Of a stretch of DNA of 64,000 nt, positions 1-11,278 are shown one piece after another. The stretch is from Paenalcaligenes niemegkensis (GTDB lineage: Bacteria; Pseudomonadota; Gammaproteobacteria; Burkholderiales; Burkholderiaceae_B), in the NCBI RefSeq assembly GCF_022230885.1, contig NZ_JAKGCT010000002.1:1-64000 (forward strand), read 5' to 3'. The notes under the pieces are model-generated. The model worked only from the letters and a program-made list of their open reading frames with translations. It did not search any database and had not been told where the DNA came from. Numbering within the stretch: the stretch's first letter is position 1; every line of letters begins with the position of its first letter. Position numbers and translations under genes: made by a program.

Positions 1-1124
<1,124 letters not shown>

Positions 1125-1330
1125 TATAACGCTTTAGGCTAATTATAGGATTATGAGTTTTCGCGTTGTGCCGTTCATCACTCACAATATCCACATTGAT
1201 TAATCAATGCGCTATCTATATTGAGAACTATTTGAACAAAATTGTTGATTTTGCAATCACAACCCGCATATTCACACATCCCGATATATTATCGCGATGC
1301 ATCATGAATACACTTCGTTGTGCTTTTTCC

Positions 1331-1345
1331 AGATTGTTAAAGAAC
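1331..1345 (-). promoter_or_regulatory. boxA-like antitermination element before 23S
   Basis: On the minus strand this reads GTTCTTTAACAATCT, close to the boxA sequence found in rRNA spacers upstream of 23S, where NusB/S10 bind and suppress Rho termination. It lies about 210 bases ahead of the 23S 5' end in the 16S-23S spacer. The remainder of the 1125-1541 spacer shows no gene; it should hold the RNase III processing stem of 23S, which I did not resolve base by base. Confidence 0.7.
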
Positions 1346-1541
1346 AAGTTAAAACCATCGAGCTAATCAGCCCAACGAGCAGTACCGTCTAAAAAAACGA
1401 TACTGGTCGTTGAACTGAGCCATACACCGCTTTTTTCGGCCAACGCCGAGGCGTGCAATGTCTCAATTCCTTCCATGAACCAAACTTGCCAACAACGCTG
1501 TTGGCAAGTAAACGCCAACCCAATCAACACCGCTAAAATAA

Positions 1542-1617
1542 TGGTGGAGGATGACGGGATCGAACCGACGACCCCCTGCTTGCAAAGCAGGTGCTCTCCC
1601 AGCTGAGCTAATCCCCC
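1542..1617 (-). tRNA. tRNA-Ala (anticodon TGC)
   Basis: A 76-base tRNA with encoded CCA. The acceptor stem GGGGGAT pairs with ATCCTCC and includes the G3:U70 wobble pair that marks alanine tRNAs. The anticodon loop reads CTTTGCAAG with anticodon TGC, and the T loop GGTTCGATCCC is standard. It lies in the 16S-23S spacer, second after tRNA-Ile in transcription order, 11 bases from it, and is released from the rRNA precursor. Confidence 0.97.
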
Positions 1618-1628
1618 GAGGTAAATCG

Positions 1629-1705
1629 TGGTGGGTCAAGTTGGAATCGAACCAACGACCCCCGCCTTATCAAGACGGTGCTCTAACCGACTGAGCTACT
1701 GACCC
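1629..1705 (-). tRNA. tRNA-Ile (anticodon GAT)
   Basis: A 77-base tRNA with encoded CCA. The acceptor stem GGGTCAG pairs with TTGACCC, the anticodon loop reads CTTGATAAG with anticodon GAT, and the T arm reads GGTTCGATTCC. It is the first spacer tRNA after 16S, the usual Ile-Ala order for proteobacterial rRNA operons. The 95 bases between it and 16S (1706-1800) hold only spacer and processing sequence. Confidence 0.97.
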
Positions 1706-1800
1706 AATTGTTGTGTTGCCAGGTGTTGATCGACCTTGGTCATGGAACTTGTTAACAGCCAATAAGTGTGGACGCTTTCGCTTCGTGAGCACGCGCTCTG

Positions 1801-3338
<1,538 letters not shown>

Positions 3339-3530
3339 AATCTCTGTTTTCGTTTGCTTCGCCCTATAAATAGAGCTCAGCGGAGTGTACTCAAAGAAAT
3401 CTTCAGTGTATGCACAAGGCAATACTAAAAACTTCTTTATGTGAGCACTTGATTTTAACTTTGTGGCGAATCTTCGTGAGAAGATTGGCTCACTCATTCC
3501 AAGCGCCCACACTTATCGGCTGTTAAATTT

Positions 3531-3539
3531 TTAAAGAAC
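3531..3539 (-). promoter_or_regulatory. rrn leader boxA-like site
   Basis: The minus strand reads GTTCTTTAA followed by a run of A and T and the block AACAGCCGATAAGTG. This resembles the boxA region of betaproteobacterial rRNA leaders, about 190 bases ahead of 16S and between it and the proximal promoter. It is expected to load the Nus antitermination complex on the rRNA transcript. Confidence 0.6.
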
Positions 3540-3645
3540 GGGTCGACATCAATTGGTCACAATCAACATCTATACTGCCTGTACTGCGTTATTCTGCACT
3601 GCCTGCTGGCCCACCGAAGTGGTGCACTGCAACCAGAGAAACGAG

Positions 3646-3674
3646 ATTATGAAGCATCTAAATTTGTTTGTCAA
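3646..3674 (-). promoter_or_regulatory. Proximal rRNA operon promoter (sigma70)
   Basis: On the minus strand there is a perfect -35 box TTGACA at 3669-3674, a 17-base spacer, and a -10 box CATAAT at 3646-3651. This is near the sigma70 consensus and points at the rRNA operon, giving a leader of about 300 bases before 16S. No discriminator could be assigned with confidence. Confidence 0.75.
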
Positions 3675-3750
3675 GCAATTTGTTGGAAGAAGTAAAACTA
3701 AAACACTCTCAACACACCGCCTAACCCACCTGCCTCGATCTCTCGTAAAC

Positions 3751-3939
3751 CTAAATACTTAAACGCCGTGCCAGCACCACACTTCCTGGCACCTTAAACA
3801 CGACCGCTAAACATTGAGGTTTACGTCCCTGCTGTACTGCTACCTGCCCGGCAATAACTGCGCTGCCGTCTTCCCACTTGTTTGCTACTTGCTTACTACC
3901 TCTCTTTCGCTTCTGGCTACGACCTGCTTTCGTTTTCAC
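3751..3939 (-). CDS. Doubtful small basic ORF (62 codons)
   Basis: A GTG-initiated ORF lies between the two rRNA promoters. Its product would be strongly basic at the N terminus (MKTKAGRSQKRKRGSKQ) with no family I recognise. The distal promoter would start transcription about 20 bases before the GTG, but there is no Shine-Dalgarno sequence. It may simply be part of the rRNA leader. I keep it only because it is the one reading frame in this stretch placed behind a good promoter. Confidence 0.15.
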   Translation of the reverse strand: MKTKAGRSQKRKRGSKQVANKWEDGSAVIAGQVAVQQGRKPQCLAVVFKVPGSVVLARRLSI

Positions 3940-3967
3940 AAAAGCCGCTGCAGTAGCGAAGCAGTAA

Positions 3968-3997
3968 ACTATAGCACTGCTTTTTGCTGGCTGTCAA
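3968..3997 (-). promoter_or_regulatory. Distal minus-strand promoter upstream of rrn
   Basis: The minus strand has a perfect -35 box TTGACA (3992-3997), an 18-base spacer, and a -10 box TATAGT (3968-3973). It reads toward the rRNA operon about 300 bases upstream of the proximal promoter, as expected for tandem rrn promoters. It could instead serve the small ORF at 3751-3939. Confidence 0.65.
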
Positions 3998-4510
3998 CTA
4001 AAAGTTAACGGCTGACACCGAAGTGCCGTTGCCACTCATTGCAAAAATACTGTGGTGATTTGAAGCTGCCCTTTGGGCTAAGCGGGAATCACTACCGTAT
4101 CGCAAAACGACTTGTTTTCGCTGAGCAGGAAAAGAACTTTAGCCCGGAGAGCAAATACTGTCAAGCTCTTATTACTCATTAGCCAAAAACAGGCCTTTTA
4201 TATGGCAACATTGTCACTTTCTAAGGCATTCGCCCCCGCTTCCCGCATGAAATCTTACTGGAACACCTGACATTTATGTATAAAACGAAACACCGTAACT
4301 GAAAAGGTAGAGCTTATATTTCCATATTTACTCTTCGCCCCCAATATCGCGGGCAAGAGCCAAGTATGAAAGAGGCATGGCCATCCTCAGGCTCTTCAAT
4401 TTATGTAGCCTACTCGATAACTCTGCATTTTCTTCGTTTTTCTATTAGATACTGGTTAAAGCCTAATGTTGCGCCTACACTGAATTACTCCCTAATCATC
4501 AAACTGAACT
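3998..4510. other. Non-coding stretch between rrn promoters and rng
   Basis: About 510 bases without a convincing gene on either strand. Relatives commonly have maf directly upstream of rng; I saw no remnant of it here. The stretch should contain the rng promoter, but I could not pick a -35/-10 pair I trust. No repeat or tRNA is visible. Confidence 0.5.
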
Positions 4511-5974
4511 ATGCCTGAAGACATTCTTATTAACGTTACTCCTTTCGAGACTCGCGTCGCTTTAGTTGAACAAGGCTCGGTTCAAGAGCTACATATAGAG
4601 CGCAGCATACAGCGAGGATATGTAGGCAATGTGTATTTGGGCAAAGTTGTCCGCGTGCTGCCCGGAATGCAAAGCGCCTTTATAGATATAGGTCAGGAGC
4701 GTGCGGCCTTTGTGCATATAGCCGATTTGCGGCAAAACAGATCAGAGCGCATCAACGGTGCCAACCCCACACCAATTGAAAAAATATTGTTTGAAGGCCA
4801 GTCCCTGATCGTTCAGGTGACTAAGGATCCACTGGGTACCAAGGGCGCACGCGTATCTACACAGATCAGTATTGCAGGGCGCATGCTGGTGTACTTGCCT
4901 TACGATCCTCATGTGGGTGTTTCTCAGCGTATTGAGGGTGAAGAGTTCAGAAATGACCTGAAGGCCAGGGTACAAAAACTAAGCGGGCCGGATGAAAAAG
5001 GCGGGTTTATCGTACGAACTCAAGCCGAACTGGCCACCGATGAAGAGCTGCAGGCTGATTGCGAGTATTTGAAGAAATTATGGTGCATTATTCAGCAACG
5101 GCTCCGCAGCCAGCCTAGCCCATCTACCCTTTATACAGACCTGGATTTAACCCAGCGCGTATTGCGTGACATGGTCACTCCTGAAACCGAGAACATCATC
5201 GTGGATTCGCGCACCGTCGTGCAAGCCATGCTGGATTGGGCCAAAACGTACACGCCCTCTGTGCTGGATCGTATTCACCATCACGTCGGAAGCCGCCCTC
5301 TTTTTGATACCGTCAATGTCGATGAGGAAATTGCACGCGCCTTGTCCAGACGCGTGAACCTAAAGTCTGGCGGCTATTTAATCATTGATCAGACCGAGGC
5401 CCTGACGACTGTAGACGTCAACACAGGCGGATACGTTGGCGGGCGTAACTTCGGCGACACGATATTTAGAACCAATTTAGAAGCCACCGGTGCAATTGCG
5501 AGGCAGCTACGTCTTCGCAATCTGGGCGGAATCATTATTTTGGACTTTATTGATATGGATAACGAGGAGCACAAACAGAGTGTGCTTAGAGAGCTGCATG
5601 TAGCCCTGGCTAAAGATCGCACTCGAGTAACCGTCAGCGGATTCAGTCAATTGGGTCTAGTCGAAATGACCAGGAAGCGCACTCGAGAATCACTGAACAA
5701 TCAGTTATGCGAACCTTGCCCCACCTGCCAGTCACGGGGATCAGTACGCACTGCCCGTACCGTTTGCTACGAAGTCTTGCGTGAGGTCCTGCGGGAGGCC
5801 AAACAGTTTAACCCTAAAGAATTTCGTATTCTGGCTTCGCAAGATGTGGTGGATCTATTTCTGGAAGAGGAAAGCCAGCACTTGGCACAGGCCGGTGATT
5901 TCATTGGCAAGCCCATTTCGCTGGAAGTGGACCCCATGTACACGCAGGAACAGTACGATATTATTTTATTTTAA
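4511..5974 (+). CDS. rng: Ribonuclease G
   Basis: Endoribonuclease of the RNase E/G family that trims the 5' end of 16S rRNA and initiates decay of some mRNAs in the cytoplasm. The 487-residue product has the usual length. It shows an N-terminal S1 RNA-binding region (about residues 35-120, with GNVYLGKVVRVLPGMQSAF), the two Mg-binding aspartates in TVDVNTGG (about 302) and ILDFIDM (about 345), and the Zn-link region CEPCPTC at 400-406. ATG was chosen because the family N terminus (EDILINVTP) begins there; the ribosome site is weak. It ends at a shared terminator. The neighbour maf, usual in relatives, is missing. Confidence 0.95.
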   Translation: MPEDILINVTPFETRVALVEQGSVQELHIERSIQRGYVGNVYLGKVVRVLPGMQSAFIDIGQERAAFVHIADLRQNRSERINGANPTPIEKILFEGQSLIVQVTKDPLGTKGARVSTQISIAGRMLVYLPYDPHVGVSQRIEGEEFRNDLKARVQKLSGPDEKGGFIVRTQAELATDEELQADCEYLKKLWCIIQQRLRSQPSPSTLYTDLDLTQRVLRDMVTPETENIIVDSRTVVQAMLDWAKTYTPSVLDRIHHHVGSRPLFDTVNVDEEIARALSRRVNLKSGGYLIIDQTEALTTVDVNTGGYVGGRNFGDTIFRTNLEATGAIARQLRLRNLGGIIILDFIDMDNEEHKQSVLRELHVALAKDRTRVTVSGFSQLGLVEMTRKRTRESLNNQLCEPCPTCQSRGSVRTARTVCYEVLREVLREAKQFNPKEFRILASQDVVDLFLEEESQHLAQAGDFIGKPISLEVDPMYTQEQYDIILF

Positions 5975-6087
5975 GACCACTGAGGCGAAAGCTTCCCGCC
6001 ATTGAGTGGCGCTAAAGCCTGAACAGCGTCCAAAAACGCATAGGCACAGCTCTAAAAGCTGACCAAGTCAAAAAGTGCATGTCAAAA

Positions 6088-6120
6088 CAAAAAAGCTAAG
6101 CCTGATGCTTAGCTTTTTTG
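6088..6120. terminator. Bidirectional terminator, rng / lipoprotein gene
   Basis: A perfect 14-base-pair stem (6088-6101 with 6107-6120, core AAAAAAGCTAAGC) around a five-base loop. Runs of A and T on both sides give a U tract in either direction, serving both convergent genes. Confidence 0.88.
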
Positions 6121-6138
6121 TTTTTCGCCACCTGCTTA

Positions 6139-6549
6139 TCAGCTATTAGGCGGACATATGGTTGGATCGGTCAAAACATTCAACGCATTTCGTGCATTCG
6201 CCCTTGCATCAGCGTAATAGGTATAGGCTTTGGCTACGATATTTCCGTTGGAATAGGAGGTGATATCGATTAAAACGCTTTGACTAAGATCTGCATCGGC
6301 TTCGGCTTTATAAAGGATCGTCCCATAGCTGATTTGGTTCTCGTCCAGACGCCACACAAAATCAATGTCACAGAGTTCTTGGTTTTTAAACAAGTTACGC
6401 TGTACCTGCGCAAAAGTAGAGTTGAACTTCTGCTCGCCCCGCAAGAAAGCGCTCTGGCGTAGATCGCTTTCGCGCAAGTTTCCCGGGGCAGGTGCTGTGG
6501 CGCATCCTGCCAAAGCGATCAATACACCTGCTGCAAATAACATTTTCAT
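6139..6549 (-). CDS. Small lipoprotein of unknown function
   Basis: A 136-residue protein with a short lipoprotein signal peptide: MKMLFAAGVLIALAGC, with the lipobox LAGC placing the lipidated cysteine at 16. The mature part has no domain I recognise; it includes a single cysteine pair candidate (ELCDIDF and a C near the end) and a mixed helix/strand composition. The start ATG has AAGG seven bases upstream. It is convergent with rng and lies downstream of msbA on the same strand, 159 bases away, so an envelope location is likely. Function is unknown. Confidence 0.75.
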   Translation of the reverse strand: MKMLFAAGVLIALAGCATAPAPGNLRESDLRQSAFLRGEQKFNSTFAQVQRNLFKNQELCDIDFVWRLDENQISYGTILYKAEADADLSQSVLIDITSYSNGNIVAKAYTYYADARANARNALNVLTDPTICPPNS

Positions 6550-6708
6550 AACTGGACCTTATTACCCTTTAATTATTCAACGACTTTAGCCTGAGCTCTG
6601 CGACCGTTTTTAAGCGTTAATCACAATTTAAACACACTCGCCTTGGCAGGATGGACCTTGAATAACTCGCAGCCTGCCATTAGATCACTCTGCCAAAGGT
6701 GTATTGTC

Positions 6709-8505
6709 CTACTCGATACCTTCATCCAAAAACTGCATTTGATACAGCGAGGCATATACACCGCCAAGCCTGAGCAGCTGTGCATGATTTCCCTGCTCGA
6801 TGATCTCTCCGTTGTCCAACACTAAGATCAAATCTGCTTTTTGTATCGTAGTGAGTCTGTGCGCGATCACCAGAGTGGTCTTGCCTTGCATCAAGATATC
6901 CAGCGAAGCCTGAATCTGACGTTCGGATTCGTTATCAAGTGCGGAAGTAGCTTCATCCAGGATCAGAATGGGGCTATCTTTGATCAGCGCACGCGCAATC
7001 GCCAGACGTTGCCGCTGTCCGCCCGACAACATATTCGCCTTCTCACCCACCGGCGCTGCCAAGCCTCCTGGCAAGCTCCTGATAAAGTCAGCCAGATTCG
7101 CTGCCTCCAGTGCGGCCCATACTTCATCATCGGTGCGTGCAGCATACACCCCATACGCCACATTCTCGCGAATACTGCCCTCAAAAAGCACCACATCCTG
7201 ACTTACCATCGACATCTGCGCGCGCAACGAAAGCAAATCCACGTCTTGTATGTCGACCCCGTCAATACGTATTTCACCCGCCGTAGGAATAATGAAGCGT
7301 GGCAACATGTTGGCCAGCGTGGTCTTTCCACTTCCGGAGCGACCCACAAGGGCCACTGTTTGTCCTGGCTCGGCTTTGAAACTTAAATTATTGATGACAG
7401 GCGTGTCGCTACCTTCAAAATAATGAGTTACGCCCGTGTACTCAAGATGGCCTTGGACGGCTCGGCTGAATGAACGCTTGCCGGCCGTCGGCTCAACCTC
7501 GAAGTCGATCAGGGCAAAAACGCTTTCTGCTGCGGCCATCATGCGTTGAGTCGTACCCGCAATTCCGGTCAGTCGTCTTATAGGATCAAATAGCTGGGCC
7601 AAGGCCCCCAGAAAGGCTGCAAAGCTTCCGATGGTCAAGCCCTGAGTTGAAGCTTGATATAAGGCCATGGCGATGACACCAGCAACAGCGAGCGAAATAA
7701 AAAACTGGGTAATAGGAGACAAAGCAGCATTGGCGGTTGCTGCGCGCATAGCAAAGCGGCGCAGACGTCCGTTTACATACACAAAGCGATTGTGCTCCCG
7801 CTCGTAACCATCGAATAGCTTTACTACTCGCTGGCCCTCAATGGTCTCCCCGACCACCCTGACCAGCTCGGCGTTCATGTTGACGGTTTCCCGATTGATT
7901 CTCCTCAGGCGGATTGAAACAATACGCGCGGTCAAGAACGAAATAGGTAACATCACAAAAACAATGAGCGTCAACTGCCATGACATATAGAGCAATACGG
8001 CGATCAGAGCGACGATAGTGATGGTTTCGCGGACCAGAACAGTAATCACTTCGGTAGCGACACTGGTCATGGTGCCTGCATCGATGGTGAAGCGATTCAA
8101 TAGACGTCCCGTATCTCCGCGCTTAAAAACGATGTCGGGCAAGGCTAGCAGGCGCTCGAACATATCCGTGCGCATTTTTCGCAGCATATTATTAGCAACT
8201 AATGCCAATAAATAATCACTGGCGAAGGAAGCAACTCCGCGTACGAACATCAGGGCGATAACGGTGAGCGGAATGCTCCACATGTAGGAGGGCTTATCAC
8301 CGCTGAACCCCTCATCCAGCAGAGGCTGCATAATCAGGGCCAGCATGGGTTTTGTTGCGGAAACTACGGTAACCAGAAGAATCGCGACTACAATTAACTT
8401 CCATTGTGGGGACAACCTTTGGTAAATACGAGGCCAAATATCCGAGTCGAATAAGCGTTTTTTTTCGGCGGTCTTTGGTTTTAGTTTTTTCAAGGGTGAG
8501 CTCAC
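6709..8505 (-). CDS. msbA: Lipid A export ATP-binding/permease MsbA
   Basis: Inner-membrane ABC exporter that flips core-lipid A to the periplasmic face at the expense of ATP. The 598-residue product is one half-transporter: six transmembrane helices in roughly residues 35-310, then a nucleotide-binding domain with Walker A GRSGSGKT (388-395), signature LSGGQ (493-497) and Walker B ILILDE (513-518). It is near the family length. The start is a GTG at 8505 with no clear ribosome site. It diverges from a glycosyltransferase-9/DUF218 pair, consistent with an LPS or envelope role. A generic lipid exporter of the same subfamily is the only serious alternative. Confidence 0.93.
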   Translation of the reverse strand: MSSPLKKLKPKTAEKKRLFDSDIWPRIYQRLSPQWKLIVVAILLVTVVSATKPMLALIMQPLLDEGFSGDKPSYMWSIPLTVIALMFVRGVASFASDYLLALVANNMLRKMRTDMFERLLALPDIVFKRGDTGRLLNRFTIDAGTMTSVATEVITVLVRETITIVALIAVLLYMSWQLTLIVFVMLPISFLTARIVSIRLRRINRETVNMNAELVRVVGETIEGQRVVKLFDGYEREHNRFVYVNGRLRRFAMRAATANAALSPITQFFISLAVAGVIAMALYQASTQGLTIGSFAAFLGALAQLFDPIRRLTGIAGTTQRMMAAAESVFALIDFEVEPTAGKRSFSRAVQGHLEYTGVTHYFEGSDTPVINNLSFKAEPGQTVALVGRSGSGKTTLANMLPRFIIPTAGEIRIDGVDIQDVDLLSLRAQMSMVSQDVVLFEGSIRENVAYGVYAARTDDEVWAALEAANLADFIRSLPGGLAAPVGEKANMLSGGQRQRLAIARALIKDSPILILDEATSALDNESERQIQASLDILMQGKTTLVIAHRLTTIQKADLILVLDNGEIIEQGNHAQLLRLGGVYASLYQMQFLDEGIE

Positions 8506-8589
8506 TTATATACTAGAGGTTTGGACGCATTTTAGCGCTCTTAGGCGCTGCGCCGCTAACCCGTTTTTTTAGCCACAAAATAGTTGTGT

Positions 8590-9576
8590 ATGACCACTCA
8601 ATTTAATCAATCAGAGACGGTAGTTTATTTACGCATGCCGAACTGGATTGGCGATATCAGCATGTGTCTTCCCATGTTACATGGGCTGATGGATCAGGGT
8701 GTACGAATCGTCATGTGTGCCAAACCGTGGGCCAAGGATTTATTGTCTGCGTATCGCTTTGATGGCTGGATAGAAATCACAGGTAACATCAGGGAAGACG
8801 CGTCCCGGGTCCGTACGCATAAAAAGCAGCATCAACACGATAAGGCCGTCGGGCTGATCGTACCCGACTCAATTTCAAGCGCCTTGGTTTTCCGGCTGGC
8901 TGGTGTGCCCAGTGCAGGCTATAAAGATGAAGGGCGAACCATCCTTTTGAAGTGGCCCATCAAAAAGCCTGTCGTGCCCATGCATGCGGTCGAGTTTTGG
9001 TACAACCTGGCTTTCCAGGCCTGCAAAAACTGGGGGCTGGCCTTGGCACCGGCTCCTGAAAAGAAGCTTAACCTGCAGTTGCGCGAGGAAGCCTATGAGC
9101 TATGTGCAAAGGTGATGCAGGACGTGGGCCTGCGCGAGTATGAATACGTATTGATAGCTCCTACAGCAAAAGGTCTGCACAAGGGAAAAAACAAAGTCTG
9201 GGCTGAGTATGCAGAGCTTTATAATGCGTTAACAAGAATCGGTGCCAAAGTTGTCATGTGCCCGCCGGCTCATGAAGTCAAAATTGCCAGGGCTGCTGCA
9301 CCAGACACTCCTATGGTTCCTCCTTTGCCATTAGATGCCTTTGCGGTCTTATGCAAAAAGGCTGCGCTGGTCATTTGCAATGACTCGGGTGTGTCCCACC
9401 TTTCCGCAGCCGTAGAAGCGCGGCAACTTAGCCTGTTTGGCGTTTCAACCTTGTTACGCACGCGCCCCTGGTCAAGTAGAGCCTACACCCTTGGCGACGA
9501 GGGCAACTGGCCCTCTCTTGATGATGTCATCAACCGTTCAATCGAACTGGTTGAAACAACAAAGGCTGTAGCATGA
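8590..9576 (+). CDS. Glycosyltransferase family 9 (heptosyltransferase-like)
   Basis: Product of 328 residues from the ATG; a TTG two codons upstream is possible. It has the N-terminal RMPNWIGDISMCLPM segment and the C-terminal nucleotide-sugar motif ICNDSGVSHLSAAV typical of ADP-heptose:LPS heptosyltransferases (WaaF/WaaC family). It therefore probably adds a sugar to the LPS inner core at the cytoplasmic membrane, but donor and acceptor cannot be read from sequence. Its stop overlaps the next start by four bases (ATGA), so the two are cotranslated. It is divergent from msbA, which fits an LPS role. Confidence 0.85.
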   Translation: MTTQFNQSETVVYLRMPNWIGDISMCLPMLHGLMDQGVRIVMCAKPWAKDLLSAYRFDGWIEITGNIREDASRVRTHKKQHQHDKAVGLIVPDSISSALVFRLAGVPSAGYKDEGRTILLKWPIKKPVVPMHAVEFWYNLAFQACKNWGLALAPAPEKKLNLQLREEAYELCAKVMQDVGLREYEYVLIAPTAKGLHKGKNKVWAEYAELYNALTRIGAKVVMCPPAHEVKIARAAAPDTPMVPPLPLDAFAVLCKKAALVICNDSGVSHLSAAVEARQLSLFGVSTLLRTRPWSSRAYTLGDEGNWPSLDDVINRSIELVETTKAVA

Positions 9577-10337
9577 GCATCTCCGCCCTTCTACCGCAGT
9601 TAATCATTCCTTTGAATCTAGGTGTGGCACTATTGCTTGTCGCCACCCTGCTGTTTATTTTTCGAGCGCGTAAAACGGCACTTTGCTTAAGCGTGGCCGC
9701 CGCCATATGGGTAGGGGCATGGTCGCTACCTGCAACTTCCATCTGGACAGGCGGCTATCTTGAACAGCTTTACCCTTATGTAGAGGCCGACGCCTCACCG
9801 ACGGCGGAGGCCATCGTTGTGCTGGGTGGAAATACCGCTAATAACCGAAAAAACTGGTTTGAACCCGTGGAAACGTCAGGCACGCGATCCAGGACCGAGC
9901 GCGCAGCAGAGCTTTATGCCATGAATAAGGCCCCGCAAATAGTGGTGTCTGGTGCAGCGCTGGATGGTGGCTACAGTGAAGCACAAATGATGGCTCGTAC
10001 GCTGGAAAGCCTGGGCGTCCCTGAGTCGGCTATTGTGCTCGAAAACGAAAGCCTGACCACACGCCAAAACGCCTTGTTTAGCGTGCAGCAACTGCGTGAC
10101 AGCGGCATTACCCATGTACTCCTGGTGACCTCGGCTCTACATATGCCGCGCTCAATTGCCACCTTTGCTAAACAAGGGGTGGAAATTATCGCCGCCCCGG
10201 TTGCGCCACAGATCGTGCCATCCAGGCAAGCCGGTTTTTCGGCATGGCGGCCATCGATGCGGGCACTTCAGGCGAGCCGCTCAATCATTAAAGAGTATGT
10301 AGGATTAATCGTGTACTGGACACGAGGCTGGGTCTAA
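9573..10337 (+). CDS. DUF218 (ElyC/SanA/YdcF-type) membrane protein
   Basis: A 254-residue protein with two N-terminal membrane helices (about residues 10-30 and 38-55), followed by a DUF218 domain: AIVVLGG near 86, then SRTERAAELY, VVSGA, and a C-terminal VTSALHMPRS segment. ElyC-type members act in the envelope and influence peptidoglycan or undecaprenyl carrier use; the reaction is not settled. It overlaps the glycosyltransferase gene by four bases, so it may support the same glycan pathway. No terminator was recognised in the 53 bases before the convergent glycosyltransferase-2. Confidence 0.85.
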   Translation: MSISALLPQLIIPLNLGVALLLVATLLFIFRARKTALCLSVAAAIWVGAWSLPATSIWTGGYLEQLYPYVEADASPTAEAIVVLGGNTANNRKNWFEPVETSGTRSRTERAAELYAMNKAPQIVVSGAALDGGYSEAQMMARTLESLGVPESAIVLENESLTTRQNALFSVQQLRDSGITHVLLVTSALHMPRSIATFAKQGVEIIAAPVAPQIVPSRQAGFSAWRPSMRALQASRSIIKEYVGLIVYWTRGWV

Positions 10338-10390
10338 GCACCGGGCCGCCTAAGAAGTTACGGCGTGCCTGGCGAAGACTGAAGGCTTGG

Positions 10391-11160
10391 CTAGGGTTTG
10401 GGCTTCCAGTTAATGTTCTTATTGAGAAACCAAAGCTTCGAATAGCGAAACAGACTTCCTGCACTCGATACCAGTGCGAGGATAAGGCCTTGCTTCCCGT
10501 CTAAAAATCCACGACGTACAACGTACAGCCGAATAAAAGTCCACGCCGACTTCAGAACTATGCCCGCCAGACTAATGCGCCTTCCCCGCTCAAACTGCAT
10601 CTGCGCTGCCACTGAAGAGTAGCTGTTGATTTTAGAGATCAGGGTTTCAAGGCTATCGTAGGTGTAGTGCAATAGATGTGCTTGCAGGTTTTCGGTCTTG
10701 CTTTCACAGATCAGGCTTTCATGTACCGGCACATCTTTGAAGCGGGCCTTTCCGCGCTTGAACAAGCGCAGGATGCGGTCGGGCCACCAGCCACTGTGCC
10801 GCATCCATTTCCCCCAAAGCACGAGAGCCTTGGTACTTTATAAGCGTCGGCGGCTTGCGGGTTTTGCATTACCTCCTGTATCTCTTGAGCCAGTTCAGCT
10901 GGCACCCGCTCGTCAGCATCGATACTGAATACCCAATCCCCTGTTGCCAGATCCAGAGCCCGGTTTTTCTGTTGCCCGAACCCCGGCCAGTCTGGAGTGA
11001 CCTGAACTTTAGCCCCCATTTGCGTGGCGATGGCTACCGTGTTGTCAGTGCTTCCGGAGTCAACAACGATAATCTCATCGGCAAATGACACCGAGGCCAG
11101 GCACTCAGCGATGTGCTGCTCTTCATTTTTCGTGATGAGAATAACAGTCAGTCGTGTCAT
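10391..11160 (-). CDS. Glycosyltransferase family 2 (LPS core type), frameshifted
   Basis: GT-A fold glycosyltransferase resembling the WaaE/KdtX LPS-core group. It begins TRLTVILITKNEE, with VVDSGSTDNT and the metal-binding FSIDADER motif. The frame breaks at the C5 run 10811-10815: the upstream reading runs to KVPRLSCFGG and the downstream reading resumes at KWMRHSGWWPDRILRLF. One extra base in the run joins them into a family-like protein of 256 residues. Upstream is dnaE on the same strand, from which it is separated by a terminator-like hairpin. I treat the break as a sequencing error; a real mutation cannot be excluded. Confidence 0.85.
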
Positions 11161-11229
11161 CTTGCTTATCGACGATGTCGAAACCTTAGTTTAAAAATAT
11201 AAAAAGCTGAGCCCTGTAGCGATTAAAAA

Positions 11230-11258
11230 AGCCAGGCATGTGCATCTTAGGCCTGGCT
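11230..11258 (-). terminator. Terminator downstream of dnaE
   Basis: On the minus strand AGCCAGGC pairs with GCCTGGCT (arms 11251-11258 and 11230-11237), followed by a run of T (11225-11230 read on the minus strand). It sits about 20 bases past the dnaE stop and 70 bases before the glycosyltransferase-2 start. Confidence 0.75.
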
Positions 11259-11278
11259 CTGCAGCCATCAAAGCGGAA

